Assembly: GCA_021838785.1 (NCBI GenBank)
Contig: JAKCCV010000007.1
Coordinates: forward strand, 1 to 64,000
Direction of reading: 5' to 3'
DNA from: Acidobacteriota bacterium
GTDB taxonomy: Bacteria; Acidobacteriota; Terriglobia; UBA7540
DNA: 64,000 nucleotides
Shown here piece by piece: positions 36,864 to 45,778 of the stretch. Numbering within the stretch: position 1 is the first letter of the stretch; each line of letters starts with the position of its first letter. Position numbers and translations under genes: made by a program. The notes under the pieces are model-generated. The model was not told the DNA's origin, ran no database searches, and worked only from the letters and a program-made list of their open reading frames with translations.

Positions 36864-36917
36864 TGTGGCACGGCCGGCTTGGCCGTGTTCCTGCACGGGC
36901 GGGACGCCCGTGCCACA
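36864..36917. repeat. REP-like nested palindrome
   Basis: An outer perfect 10-bp inverted repeat TGTGGCACGG/CCGTGCCACA encloses two independent 7-bp hairpins, CACGGCC-ggctt-family and CACGGGC-ggac-family, each closed perfectly (CACGGCC/GGCCGTG and CACGGGC/GCCCGTG). This layout resembles REP/BIME elements dispersed in bacterial genomes. Only one full copy is seen in this window. Confidence 0.65.
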
Positions 36918-36928
36918 CCGGACGTCTT

Positions 36929-37342
36929 ATGAAAGCAGAAGATACTTCCCTGCCTCCCTCAAAGCGGGCCGCGCTGCGGATGATTCAACGGGCCTGTGTG
37001 CTGACGGGACGGGAGCGCTCGCTTCGACAGCAGATCCGCAAGGTGAATCTCGTCACGCGCTGGCGGATTGACGATTGGGATTTGGAGTGGACGGCTGTCC
37101 TTGACCGTGGAAGCTTTCATTTTGAGCGGCGACCCGCGCGCCGGCCCGACGCCATCCTCTCTTGGTCCTCGGCGGCGAACTTTTTTGGTCATCGAGAAGG
37201 GAGTTCGGAAGATATGGAAACCACGCTAGAAGGCGCGCCCGATGCCCGCCGCGTGGCCGAGCGAGTTCTCAGGGTGTTTCTCGAAATGCTTCGACGAGTC
37301 CTGGAGTACCCGTATGACGAAGACGGACAACGGCTGGCTTAA
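36929..37342 (+). CDS. Small hypothetical protein
   Basis: About 137 residues. The central part (LVTRWRIDDWDLEWTAVLDR, then GSFHFERRPARRPDAILSW) alternates strand-like segments, and a C-terminal helix follows (ARRVAERVLRVFLEMLRRVL). This is faintly like an SCP2 sterol-carrier fold, which I offer as a weak guess only. ATG 36929 is the first plausible start after the REP-like element; the frame opens earlier across that element, which should not be coding. It lies just upstream of the thioesterase gene on the same strand. Confidence 0.5.
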   Translation: MKAEDTSLPPSKRAALRMIQRACVLTGRERSLRQQIRKVNLVTRWRIDDWDLEWTAVLDRGSFHFERRPARRPDAILSWSSAANFFGHREGSSEDMETTLEGAPDARRVAERVLRVFLEMLRRVLEYPYDEDGQRLA

Positions 37343-37382
37343 GTCTGCTGATGTGGGAAACGCAAGCCTCTCGGGAGGTATC

Positions 37383-37820
37383 ATGGAGACCTCACCATGG
37401 CACGCAACGCGGTTTCGAGTCCGCTACGCTGAAACGGACCAAATGGGCGTGGTGTACCATTCACACTACTTCGTCTGGTTTGAGGTGGGACGAGCCGAGT
37501 TGTGCCGACAGCGTGGGCTGGCCTACCGCGATATGGAGCGGGAAGGCGGTATCTACATCGTCGTCGCGGAGGCCCATTGCCGCTACAAAGCGCCGGCCCG
37601 CTACGACGATGAAATCGAGGTGCGAACTTGCCTTCGGGCGGTGCGCAAGCGCGTGCTCGTCTTTGGTTATGAGGTTTACCGAACCTCGGATGGCACGCTG
37701 CTCGCCGAGGGCGAAACCACCCACGTGATTGCCGGCCCGGACGGCCGACCGCGCGCCCTGCCCGAAAAATATCAGAGACTGTTCGAGCGCGGCTTAGCCC
37801 AAACCGCGATTTCCAAGTAA
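37383..37820 (+). CDS. Acyl-CoA thioesterase, YbgC/FadM (4HBT) family
   Basis: A 145-residue hot-dog fold protein. The 4-hydroxybenzoyl-CoA thioesterase signature RVRYAETDQMGVVYHSHYFV contains the catalytic Asp (about residue 20), followed by the helix FEVGRAELCRQRGL. It hydrolyses acyl-CoA, and its position suggests cleaving intermediates of the branched-chain pathway upstream. ATG 37383 follows GGGAGG. The frame extends upstream to 37242 inside the previous gene but without family likeness. Confidence 0.87.
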   Translation: METSPWHATRFRVRYAETDQMGVVYHSHYFVWFEVGRAELCRQRGLAYRDMEREGGIYIVVAEAHCRYKAPARYDDEIEVRTCLRAVRKRVLVFGYEVYRTSDGTLLAEGETTHVIAGPDGRPRALPEKYQRLFERGLAQTAISK

Positions 37821-37838
37821 GTCGCTTATCGGCCACCC

Positions 37839-38597
37839 ATGCCAGCGCTTTCTGCAACCATCATCACCAAAAACGAAGCTCAGCACTTGGAACGCGCCCT
37901 TCGCTCTCTCGGCTCCGCTGATGAAACGATCGTCGTGGATTGCGGCTCGACCGACGGAACGCAGGAAATCGCGCGGCGCCTCGGGGCGCGTGTGCTGGAG
38001 CATCCGTGGGAAGGTTTTGCGGCGCAAAAGAACTTTGCCGCCAGCCAAGCAACCCACGATTGGATTCTCAGCCTCGATGCCGACGAAGAGCTGAATCCCG
38101 ATGCTCAAGAGTTTTTGCACGCCTGGAAGATGACCCTCCCCGAGGCCTCCGCGTATCGGCTGGCCCGCCGCGCCTATTATTGCGGCCGCTGGATTCGCTA
38201 TTCGGGGTGGTATCCGGACTGGAAAATTCGACTTTACGACCGCCGTCGCGCCCGATTTGAGGGGGCTTACGTTCACGAATCGGTAGTGACGGATGGTCTG
38301 GTTCGGACGCTGCCCGGCGAGATTCTGCATTACACTTGCGATTCACTGGCCGAGCATCGGGAGCGCATTGAATTCTACACCGAGCTGGCAGCCCGGGAGA
38401 TGTTCGACCGAAACGACAGCGTGAATATCTTGAAACGGTTGATAATGCCCCCCTGGGCGTTTGTGAATGCTTATTTTCTTCATTTGGGCGTTCTCGACGG
38501 GAAGGCAGGCTTCCACATTGCGCGCATGGCGGCACGCTACGTCCAGCGCAGGTATGAGAAACTGGACGCTCTCCGCGCCCAGGCGCGCCACTCATGA
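37839..38597 (+). CDS. Family 2 glycosyltransferase (WaaE/KdtX-like)
   Basis: A 252-residue GT-A enzyme. It opens LSATIITKNEAQHLERALRS, with the nucleotide-sugar site DETIVVDCGSTDGTQEIA and the metal DxD as ILSLDADEEL. The middle (YYCGRWIRYSGWYPDWKIRL) matches the LPS core glucosyltransferase WaaE group. It probably adds a sugar to lipopolysaccharide or another surface glycan at the inner membrane. It overlaps the next glycosyltransferase by four bases (ATGA), so they are translated together. Confidence 0.88.
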   Translation: MPALSATIITKNEAQHLERALRSLGSADETIVVDCGSTDGTQEIARRLGARVLEHPWEGFAAQKNFAASQATHDWILSLDADEELNPDAQEFLHAWKMTLPEASAYRLARRAYYCGRWIRYSGWYPDWKIRLYDRRRARFEGAYVHESVVTDGLVRTLPGEILHYTCDSLAEHRERIEFYTELAAREMFDRNDSVNILKRLIMPPWAFVNAYFLHLGVLDGKAGFHIARMAARYVQRRYEKLDALRAQARHS

Positions 38598-39709
38598 CGC
38601 CTCCTTACCAACTCGCCATCGCGCATGTAGATACGGGCCTGAGCTTGCGCGGGGGACAACAACAGTTGCTGATGCTAGCCCGCGGACTCGCCGCGCGCGG
38701 CCACCGGCAGCTCATTGTCTGTCCCGAAGCGTCAGAGCTTTTTCATAAAGCTCATGTGGAGGGGTTTCGGGTTTTTCCATTGCCCCGGCGCGACCCGGGC
38801 CATCTCCACGGCGCCGTTTTGTTGCGAGCAGAACTCCGGTCGTTCCATGCGGACATCTTGCATGCACACGATGGCGTCGGGCAAACCATTGCGTGGCTGG
38901 CCACCCTGGGCAGTGACGCTCGTCGCGTGGTCAGCCGTCGCGTCACCTTCTTGCCGCCTCGCCGGTTGGACTATCGGCTCAAGTACACGCACACTGCGGA
39001 TGCCGTCATTGTGGTTTCAGAATTTGTCCGCAGGCTGGTTGTGGGCTGCGGCGTACCGTCTTCCAAAGTCATTTTGATTCCTGATGGCGTTGAACTCCCT
39101 CCGGCTTTGCCAGATGAACGAACCTGCGAGCAAGTCCGCGCCCAGTGGGGCTTCGGAGCCGAAGATTTCGTAATTGGTCATCTGGGCGCATTCACGCGCG
39201 AAAAGGGCCAGGACATCGCGGTCCGAGCTTTCGCAGAGGTGGCGGGAAAACTACCGCGGGCACGGCTTCTCTTGGCGGGAGAAGGCTCCCAGCACGCGGA
39301 GCGGCTCCTCGGCCTCAGCCCGCCGGACGCACGCATCCGCATACTTGACCCCCCCAAGGTTGCCTCCGACTTCTTCGCCGCCTTGGATGTCTATCTGATG
39401 CCGTCACGGTCAGAAGGATTGGGTTCATCGGCTTTGCTGGCCATGGCGCACGGCCTTCCCGTTGTGGCCACGCGCGCCGGAGGCTTGCCTGAATTAGTCG
39501 AAGAAGGGGGCACAGGATGGCTTGCGGAGGCGAAATCGCCGTCCAGCCTGGCGGCTTGCCTGATCGAGGCGGCGAGCGACCGGGCTCGCCTTCGCGCCTT
39601 CGGCCAGAAGGCCCGACGCCGCGCAGAAGAATTTTCGGCAGACAAGGTCACCATGCTGACGGAAGGTTTATACTATCGCCTGCTGCGCCGGCAAACGACA
39701 CGCTCATGA
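38594..39709 (+). CDS. Family 4 glycosyltransferase
   Basis: A 371-residue GT-B enzyme: N-terminal half with VDTGLSLRGGQQQLLMLARG and DILHAHDGVGQTIAWLA; C-terminal half with VIGHLGAFTREKGQDIAVRA, then LMPSRSEGLGSSALLAMAHG and VVATRAGGLPELVEEG. These are the donor-binding features of GT4. The acceptor is unknown. It is coupled by ATGA overlaps to the GT2 gene before it and the prepilin peptidase gene after it. Confidence 0.88.
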   Translation: MTPPYQLAIAHVDTGLSLRGGQQQLLMLARGLAARGHRQLIVCPEASELFHKAHVEGFRVFPLPRRDPGHLHGAVLLRAELRSFHADILHAHDGVGQTIAWLATLGSDARRVVSRRVTFLPPRRLDYRLKYTHTADAVIVVSEFVRRLVVGCGVPSSKVILIPDGVELPPALPDERTCEQVRAQWGFGAEDFVIGHLGAFTREKGQDIAVRAFAEVAGKLPRARLLLAGEGSQHAERLLGLSPPDARIRILDPPKVASDFFAALDVYLMPSRSEGLGSSALLAMAHGLPVVATRAGGLPELVEEGGTGWLAEAKSPSSLAACLIEAASDRARLRAFGQKARRRAEEFSADKVTMLTEGLYYRLLRRQTTRS

Positions 39710-40554
39710 GCCATTCTATGCGCCTGATCACTGAAATTTATGTGGCGCTTTTCGGCTTGGTCTTTGGGAGCTTTCTCAACGTCTGTATTCATCGTCTGCC
39801 GGCGGGCGAATCCGTTTTCTGGCCGGGCTCCCACTGCCCCGCCTGCGGGCACGCGATTCGCTGGTACGATAACGTGCCGCTGCTCAGTTACGTCATTTTG
39901 CGCGGGCGATGCCGCGATTGCCACGCGCGCATTTCCCCGCTCTACCCGCTCGTCGAATTCCTCACCGCAGCCGTGCTGGTTGCAGACTTCCGTGAATACG
40001 GTTGGACACCTGCATTAATTAAGTGGGCGCTTTTCTCCTTGCTCATTCTTATCCTCATTTTCACGGACCTGCTCGAGCGGCGCATTCCCCATCGAGTCAC
40101 CCTGCCCGGCATGGCGCTGGGAGTCTTGATGAGTGTCTGGGTTCGGGTGGACGCTCGCCCGCTTGGCTGGCTGCTCACGAGATCGGGATTGCTTTTGCAC
40201 GGCCCTCCACTTTCCTTAACCGGCGCGATCGGCGGGGCGGTTTTGGGCGGCGGATTGTTCTACGCGGTGGGTGAAGTTTTCTATCTCTTGCGGCGCAAAG
40301 AGGGGCTCGGCTTCGGCGACGTCATGCTCATGCTAATGGCCGGGACCTTTCTCGGCCCAGCGTTGACGCTCACCACTATTTTCCTCGGCTCTCTGCTCGG
40401 AACTATCATCGCCGTGCCCTTAGCCTTGCTCAGTCGCCGCTTCCGCGAATATGCCTGGCCGTATGGAACATTTTTGGGCATCGCGGCCCTCTTCGTCAGT
40501 TTGGGTGGAGAAGCGTTGCTCAACGGTTATTTAAGCTGGGCAGGATTGCGGTGA
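39706..40554 (+). CDS. pilD: Prepilin peptidase (A24 family, with methyltransferase domain)
   Basis: A 282-residue membrane protease that cleaves and N-methylates type IV prepilins and type II secretion pseudopilins. Residues about 15-100 carry the cytoplasmic loop with two CxxC pairs (C44/C47 and C69/C72). The two catalytic aspartates lie in ILIFTDLLERRIPHR and in the GxGD segment GLGFGDVMLMLMAG. About seven membrane helices. ATG 39706 overlaps the glycosyltransferase stop by four bases. No pilin genes are nearby. Confidence 0.93.
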   Translation: MSHSMRLITEIYVALFGLVFGSFLNVCIHRLPAGESVFWPGSHCPACGHAIRWYDNVPLLSYVILRGRCRDCHARISPLYPLVEFLTAAVLVADFREYGWTPALIKWALFSLLILILIFTDLLERRIPHRVTLPGMALGVLMSVWVRVDARPLGWLLTRSGLLLHGPPLSLTGAIGGAVLGGGLFYAVGEVFYLLRRKEGLGFGDVMLMLMAGTFLGPALTLTTIFLGSLLGTIIAVPLALLSRRFREYAWPYGTFLGIAALFVSLGGEALLNGYLSWAGLR

Positions 40555-40557
40555 GCG

Positions 40558-41157
40558 ATGGCCCGACATTTGACGCTGTCACAAATGACGTTCCTGGTTG
40601 GCGTCGCGCTGGGCGTGGCGGCGATTTCCGTTCTCATCATTTACCTTATTCATCGCTCGCTCCGAGAGTACCGAAAAGGTCTCGAATTTAAGCCCTCGAC
40701 GCCCCACGCCGAAAACGAATCGGCTTTTATCGCCGCGACGGTGCAGAGCCTCATCGCCGAGCTGAAATCGCGCTCGGACGATCTTGAAAAACGCTGGCGC
40801 CACGCCGAGCGCCGCGCCCGAGCAAGCGCCAAATCGCTGGAAGCTGTCGCTCGGACCATCCCCCAGGGATTGCTTGTGGTCAGCGCCGAGGGCTATCTGA
40901 CTCTCATCAATGCCCCGGCACGGCGGTTGCTCCAACTGGACGTCTGGTCACACCGGCGCCTTTCTGAACTGCTGGGCGATTCACCGCTCAGCGAAGCCAT
41001 TGCCGAATGCCTCGCCTCGGGCAACCCGCAATCACTCGAAAAGATCGAGTACGCAACTCCATCGGGCCGCCTGATAACCCTCGGCCTCCGCATCGAGCCC
41101 ATCCAAGGCCAAGACGGAACCACGGAGGGCGCTGTGGGCCTGCTTTGGCAGCCGTAG
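40558..41157 (+). CDS. Membrane-anchored PAS-domain protein
   Basis: A 199-residue protein with one N-terminal helix (FLVGVALGVAAISVLIIYLI), a coiled-coil-like stretch (about 60-95) and a PAS domain (about 98-199: IPQGLLVVSAEGYLTLINAP, then ARRLLQLD). No kinase or other output domain follows; the stop comes directly after the PAS. It may be a stand-alone sensor or the N-terminal part of a shortened histidine kinase. It starts three bases after the prepilin peptidase stop, so it is probably cotranscribed. Confidence 0.78.
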   Translation: MARHLTLSQMTFLVGVALGVAAISVLIIYLIHRSLREYRKGLEFKPSTPHAENESAFIAATVQSLIAELKSRSDDLEKRWRHAERRARASAKSLEAVARTIPQGLLVVSAEGYLTLINAPARRLLQLDVWSHRRLSELLGDSPLSEAIAECLASGNPQSLEKIEYATPSGRLITLGLRIEPIQGQDGTTEGAVGLLWQP

Positions 41158-41210
41158 CGGAGGCGCTTACCTCGCCGCCGCGCCGCGGCCCGGGCCAAAC
41201 GTCACCCCTG

Positions 41211-41366
41211 CTAACCCTTGGCGTCGCCAATCAACCCCTCGCTCCATTCCGCAGCCTCAGCCTCCCGCTCGCGGTCGGCGGCCATTTCGCCGTAAGCATC
41301 TCTGAGCTCGTCCTGCTTCAAGTCAAGTTGTTCCGCCATTTTCCGCCCCACGTCCGCAGGGCCCAT
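41211..41366 (-). CDS. Small acidic protein at the end of the purLQ operon
   Basis: A 51-residue frame not overlapping other genes: MGPADVGRKMAEQLDLKQDE, then LRDAYGEMAADREREAEAAE and WSEGLIGDAKG. Strongly charged, helix-forming. ATG 41366 lies two bases after the purQ stop, and a GTG directly overlaps that stop, so it is probably translationally coupled. I do not recognise a family. Confidence 0.6.
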   Translation of the reverse strand: MGPADVGRKMAEQLDLKQDELRDAYGEMAADREREAEAAEWSEGLIGDAKG

Positions 41367-41368
41367 CA

Positions 41369-42100
41369 CTAATCTGCCAGCCATCGGACCAGATTTCTGA
41401 AAATCTTCAACCCGTCCTGCGAATAGTGCGCGGGCAAGGAAGCGCGCTCGGGATGGGGCATGAGGCCGAGGACGAGGCCCGTCGCGTCCACAACACCGGC
41501 AATCGCTTCGGGCGAGCCGTTGGGATTGTCCGGATAGGCGCTGGCGGGTTTTCTATTGGCATCGGCAAAACGGAATGCCACGCGCGGCGGAGATTGGTCT
41601 TGAGGAAAAAAAACGCGGCCTTCGCCGTGCGCGGACGGCATGTGTAAAACTTCGCCCGCCAAACCCTCCGTCCAGATGGACGATTCACCCGTTACCAGCA
41701 GCCGCACCTTGCGGTCCTCAAAGCGCGCCGACTGATTGGCCAGCAGTGCCATTGCCTGGCGTCCCAGGCGCACCTGCGGCAAGATCCCGGCTTCCGCCAG
41801 CGCCTGGAAGCCATTGCAGATACCCAAGACGGGGCGGTGGGCGTCAAGAAATTGGGACAGTTGTTCGCCGAGCCGCGCCACCAGCATCCGGCCAAATATT
41901 CTGCCTGCTCCCAGGTGGTCACCGTAAGAAAAACCGCCAGGAATAATGGCCGCTCCATAATCCATGAGCCTCGTTTCGGCTGCCATCAGCTCCTTCAGCA
42001 ACACCAATTCGGCGCGGCCGCCGGCGCGCTCAATCGCAGCGATGGTTTCCTCATGGCAATTGGTTCCCGGCGCGTAGAGCACGGCCACGCGGCTCGTCAT
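41369..42100 (-). CDS. purQ: Phosphoribosylformylglycinamidine synthase, glutaminase subunit
   Basis: A 243-residue class I glutamine amidotransferase supplying ammonia to PurL in step four of purine synthesis. The nucleophile Cys is in VLGICNGFQALAEAG; the start is RVAVLYAPGTNCHEETIAA, and the His/Glu pair is in VLGLMPHPERAS. ATG 42100 overlaps the purL stop (ATGA), and the frame extension to 42130 inside purL is discarded. Confidence 0.95.
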   Translation of the reverse strand: MTSRVAVLYAPGTNCHEETIAAIERAGGRAELVLLKELMAAETRLMDYGAAIIPGGFSYGDHLGAGRIFGRMLVARLGEQLSQFLDAHRPVLGICNGFQALAEAGILPQVRLGRQAMALLANQSARFEDRKVRLLVTGESSIWTEGLAGEVLHMPSAHGEGRVFFPQDQSPPRVAFRFADANRKPASAYPDNPNGSPEAIAGVVDATGLVLGLMPHPERASLPAHYSQDGLKIFRNLVRWLAD

Positions 42101-44901
42101 TCGAGGGCCTCCCGGAAAGTGCTGTGCCACTTCTCAGCCAGCGCTGAAACTGATTCGCTCCAGAGAATCTTTTCACCCTCGTTCAGCAGCAGTCGAGGTT
42201 CTGCAGTGACTTCACCGATAACGTGATAAGGAATGCCCGCCAAAACTTTGTCCAGTTCTGTTTCAGGGTCCACTTCTAAAAGAATTCCACCAGTAAACTC
42301 GCCAAAGAAAAACCCGTCGTGGTGGCCGTCGCCGTCCCGTAGGCACTCGACGCGGGCTCCCAGGCCCGAGCCAAATGCCGCCTCAAAAAGTCGCAAGGCG
42401 AGGCCACCTTCAGCTATCCCCGAAGCCGAAACGTACCCACCGCGAGAATGCAGGGCCAGCACGGCGTCCCAACGCGCGCGCACGTCGGCGGCGAGGCCGG
42501 AGTCATAGATAGAATCTCCGCGTTGGCCGTGAACATCGGCATAAACGCTGCCGCCCAGCGCGCCCCGCGAGAGGTCAGCCACCAGCACCAGGGAATTGCC
42601 GGGACGTTTGAATTCCGGAGTTACGATCTTGCTCACGTCCGGTACGCGCGCCATCGCGGCCACGACCAACGTCATAGGAACATCTATGCGGAGGCCAGCG
42701 GCTTCGAATGTTCCTGAACTTGAATCCTTGCCGGAGATAAAGGGGACGCCCAGTTCCACCGAAAGCTCGGCAATCGCTTCCACCATCTGAACCAGGTCCC
42801 AGGCGACGCCCGGCGTCAAGCGCGGCGTATAGAAATTGTCGCAGAGCACCATTTCACGATAGCTTGCGCCGGCCGCTACGGCTTTCGTGATGGCTTCAAT
42901 GACCATGAGGCGGGCGGCAGCGCTTGGCCTGATGTCGCCGTAGAAGGGGTTAAACGCAACCGTGGTCACCACGCCGTAGGGTTTGCCATAGAGCGGGGCG
43001 GAGACACTCAGATGAGTGGGCATGGAGTGATTGCGGCCTTCGAGGAGGCCCACGACGGTTCTTCCCTGCACGGTCGTGTCAAACCGAGTGCCAGCGGCGC
43101 TCTGGTCGCAGCAATGATAGTGGGAAAGAACTGCATCAACCGCCCGCGACCACTGCACGGCCGTCTCCGGCTCAGCAATCGCGAGCGGCGCCAGGTGGCG
43201 CTTGGGTTCTTCGGTGGCAATGGGCTCGAGCGGGCACGCGCCCCATAGGAAACCCATTTCCAAATCCACTACTTTTTCTCCACGCCAAATGGCCTCCATT
43301 CGCCCGGAGTCTGTAAACCGGCCCACCTCGGCGTGCGGAATCTCAAAACGATCCAGAATCGTATTTGCCTGACCCATCTTTTCGGGGGGCACAACCAGCA
43401 ACATGCGCTCCTGCGACTCCGAAAGAAGAATCTCCCACGCTGTGAGACTTTTGTCTTTCAAGGGGACACGGTCCAGCTCCACCGACACGCCGCTATCGGC
43501 CGCCATCTCCCCCGCTGCCGACGACAACCCCCCCGCGCCCAGGTCCGTAATTGCCCGCAGGCAATCGGCATCTCGCAGCACGGGAATCGCGGTGGCAAAA
43601 CGGCGTTCGGTGATGGGATGCCCAATCTGGACAGCCGCAAATTCCCGCTCCTGGGTTGCCGCTGTCATGCCGGTCGAACTGGCCGTCGCGCCATGGATAC
43701 CGTCGCGCCCCGTCTCGCCCCCAATCAACACGGCGCAATCACCCGGTCGGGGCCGCTCCTTGCGTGCGTACTTTGCCGGAATCAAGCCGACCGAATGTCC
43801 GAGCGCCAGGCACTTGGCATAACCGGGGTGGCAGCGGTACACTGCGTGCCTCATCGGAATGCCCATGGGGTTGAGGTAAGCGCTGGTGGCGCGGATGGAT
43901 TCTGTGAGAATCAGTTGAGGATGAAGCGCCCCCGGTGGCACCTGGTCTTCGGCAACGCGGGGGTCCATGGTGCCCATCAGGGTTGTGCCACCGATGGGAT
44001 AAGCGCCCTGGCCGAATCCCAGCGTGTCGCGGATCACGCCGCCGTGCTTGGTGGCCACGCCTCCAAAGGGTGCAATCGAACTCGGAAAATTGTGCGTTTC
44101 GCCTTTGAGGGTGATGACGTAATCCTCGTAGAATTCCATCCCGCCAGCGTTATCCTCAAAAGCACTCACCACTAAGGGATGCTGCATGCGCTCAGTCGCC
44201 GCGGATAGCCGCTTGAGCAAGCCCAGGCTCTTCCATGTCGTGTGGTAGCAGTGATCGCTCCAGCTTTGGACCAGGATTTCCAATTCCGCGTCCGTGTGGG
44301 GCCGACCCCGGCTGATTTCGTGGGCCTGAATGACTTTCAACTGAGAAAGAGGCGCATACCAAGAACGCTCACGGGAAAGCTGAAGTAACGCCGCATCGTC
44401 GAGGCCGGCCAGCGGTATGGTTCTAACTGGCTCGGGAGTGCCGGTTGGCCGCAGCGTCTGAAATATTTCCCCGGGCCGGCGCATTCGTTCTACAACTTTG
44501 TTGTAGAGGAAACGCGCCGCGAGCCTTTGCGCCAAGCCCTCGTCAAGACCGCAGAATTGATACCGCCTTCCGAGTCGCGCAAATTCAAGGCCGCGCTCCC
44601 CGAGCGCTTGTGCCGCCTCCAAAATGGAAGGCGTCTCCGGGTCGGTTACCGCAGGAAGATAAGCCACCTCGAGGATGGGACCTCGCGTCGGGTCAAGCTG
44701 AGATTGTTCGGCGGCGGTTTGATAGAGCGGATTCACCAGAAGCGGCCGCAGCCTGTCGAGGTTCACATCTCCTTCCAGCCAATAGACGCGCTCCATAATG
44801 AAGTCTTTTAGCGCCTCGTGCCCGTGCCGCCGAAACATTTCGAGCCAGCCGCGCGCCTCCGGGTCATCCTTGGAGAGTACGTATAGGGAGTAAATAGCCA
44901 T
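42097..44901 (-). CDS. purL: Phosphoribosylformylglycinamidine synthase, synthetase subunit with PurS-like N-terminus
   Basis: About 934 residues, longer than small PurL (about 740) and shorter than the E. coli PurL (about 1295). The first 200 residues (AIYSLYVLSKDDPEARGWLE; DFIMERVYWLEG) resemble the PurS-like and linker regions of large PurL. The synthetase core has ILVQSWSDHCYHTTW, HNFPSSIAPFGGVATKHGGV, DLGAGGLSSAAGEMA, and the C-terminal PurL-type second half. The glutaminase is separate (purQ, ATGA-coupled). ATG 44901 has no ribosome site; a TATAAT lies only 28 bases upstream, implying a very short leader. Confidence 0.95.
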   Translation of the reverse strand: MAIYSLYVLSKDDPEARGWLEMFRRHGHEALKDFIMERVYWLEGDVNLDRLRPLLVNPLYQTAAEQSQLDPTRGPILEVAYLPAVTDPETPSILEAAQALGERGLEFARLGRRYQFCGLDEGLAQRLAARFLYNKVVERMRRPGEIFQTLRPTGTPEPVRTIPLAGLDDAALLQLSRERSWYAPLSQLKVIQAHEISRGRPHTDAELEILVQSWSDHCYHTTWKSLGLLKRLSAATERMQHPLVVSAFEDNAGGMEFYEDYVITLKGETHNFPSSIAPFGGVATKHGGVIRDTLGFGQGAYPIGGTTLMGTMDPRVAEDQVPPGALHPQLILTESIRATSAYLNPMGIPMRHAVYRCHPGYAKCLALGHSVGLIPAKYARKERPRPGDCAVLIGGETGRDGIHGATASSTGMTAATQEREFAAVQIGHPITERRFATAIPVLRDADCLRAITDLGAGGLSSAAGEMAADSGVSVELDRVPLKDKSLTAWEILLSESQERMLLVVPPEKMGQANTILDRFEIPHAEVGRFTDSGRMEAIWRGEKVVDLEMGFLWGACPLEPIATEEPKRHLAPLAIAEPETAVQWSRAVDAVLSHYHCCDQSAAGTRFDTTVQGRTVVGLLEGRNHSMPTHLSVSAPLYGKPYGVVTTVAFNPFYGDIRPSAAARLMVIEAITKAVAAGASYREMVLCDNFYTPRLTPGVAWDLVQMVEAIAELSVELGVPFISGKDSSSGTFEAAGLRIDVPMTLVVAAMARVPDVSKIVTPEFKRPGNSLVLVADLSRGALGGSVYADVHGQRGDSIYDSGLAADVRARWDAVLALHSRGGYVSASGIAEGGLALRLFEAAFGSGLGARVECLRDGDGHHDGFFFGEFTGGILLEVDPETELDKVLAGIPYHVIGEVTAEPRLLLNEGEKILWSESVSALAEKWHSTFREALE

Positions 44902-44928
44902 GCAGTGGTTGGGTGGATTTAAAGTATG

Positions 44929-44934
44929 ATTATA
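44929..44934 (-). promoter_or_regulatory. Candidate -10 box of purL
   Basis: The minus strand reads GAGTATAATCATAC. It sits 28 bases upstream of ATG 44901 and would place the transcript start about 20 bases before it. The -35 match is poor. A GTGAG-N6-CTCAC inverted repeat (44976-44991) lies further upstream. Confidence 0.4.
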
Positions 44935-45157
44935 CTCGTTCTGAGAATCCGAGTCATCGCGCTTCCCGTTGACGTGTGAGAGCGCCCTCACCTCCGGGAG
45001 AGAAATGCTTAAGGGGCAGCGTGCGCGGAAGGCATCCCAAGGGCTCTGGCCTTAAAGAAAACTTTTCGCCTTGCCCACCTTATGCTCGGTAAGTTGTGAC
45101 CTGTGCCGCAAGGCACCCTTCGTCGTAGGCAAGTTTCAACGCCAGAGGAAGGAGTCC

Positions 45158-45778
45158 ATGGAACCTTTCGTATTGATTGGCCGGCACGTCCGGCTTGAAC
45201 CGCTGGAGCAACGTCATGGCGACGCGCTGGCAGCCGCGACTGCCGAGGACCCTCAGCTTTATCGGTGGACCTTTGTCCCCTTTACTCAGGAAGAGGCGGC
45301 GAAGTACATCCAGTCGGCTTTGGATTGGAGGAATGCCGGGACCTGCATGCCGTTTGCAACCGTCCGGGCGAATGACGGAGCCGTCATCGGCTCAACACGT
45401 TTTTTTAACCTGGAACGATGGGCCTGGCCCTCCCATCATCCTCGTTCTGGCCGTAGATTTCCTGACGCGTGCGAGATCGGCTACACATGGCTCGCCCCTT
45501 CGGCCATCCGCACCGGCGCGAACACAGAAGCGAAGCTGCTGATGCTGACTCACGCGTTTGAGGTTTGGCAGGTGTTCCGTGTCTGTTTCCACACCGACGC
45601 CCGCAACACGCGGTCGCGAGCCGCTCTAGAGCACATCGGTGCCCGATTCGAGGGGATCTTGCGCGCGCACCGCATCGCCTCCGACCACATTCCGCGCGAC
45701 TCCGCTCGCTGCTCCATCCTCGCCGACGAATGGCCCGCGGTCAAAGCACATCTTACGAACTTGCTCCGTCGGCCCTGA
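45158..45778 (+). CDS. GNAT acetyltransferase, RimJ/RimL type
   Basis: A 206-residue GNAT protein: opens FVLIGRHVRLEPLEQRHGDA, then the acceptor part with VIGSTRFFN and the acetyl-CoA region EIGYTWLAPSAIRTGANTEA, ending with VCFHTDARNTRSRAALEHIG. This is the layout of protein N-terminal or small-molecule acetyltransferases of the RimL group; the substrate is unknown. ATG 45158 follows GGAAGGAG. Divergent from purL. Confidence 0.88.
   Translation: MEPFVLIGRHVRLEPLEQRHGDALAAATAEDPQLYRWTFVPFTQEEAAKYIQSALDWRNAGTCMPFATVRANDGAVIGSTRFFNLERWAWPSHHPRSGRRFPDACEIGYTWLAPSAIRTGANTEAKLLMLTHAFEVWQVFRVCFHTDARNTRSRAALEHIGARFEGILRAHRIASDHIPRDSARCSILADEWPAVKAHLTNLLRRP

Noticed and set aside
43333-44175. 280-codon plus-strand frame inside purL
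   Set aside because: Shadow of purL, no recognisable domain.
44976-44991. GTGAG-N6-CTCAC inverted repeat upstream of purL, considered as a CRP or PurR operator
   Set aside because: Arms deviate from both consensus patterns; kept only as a note in the purL promoter entry.
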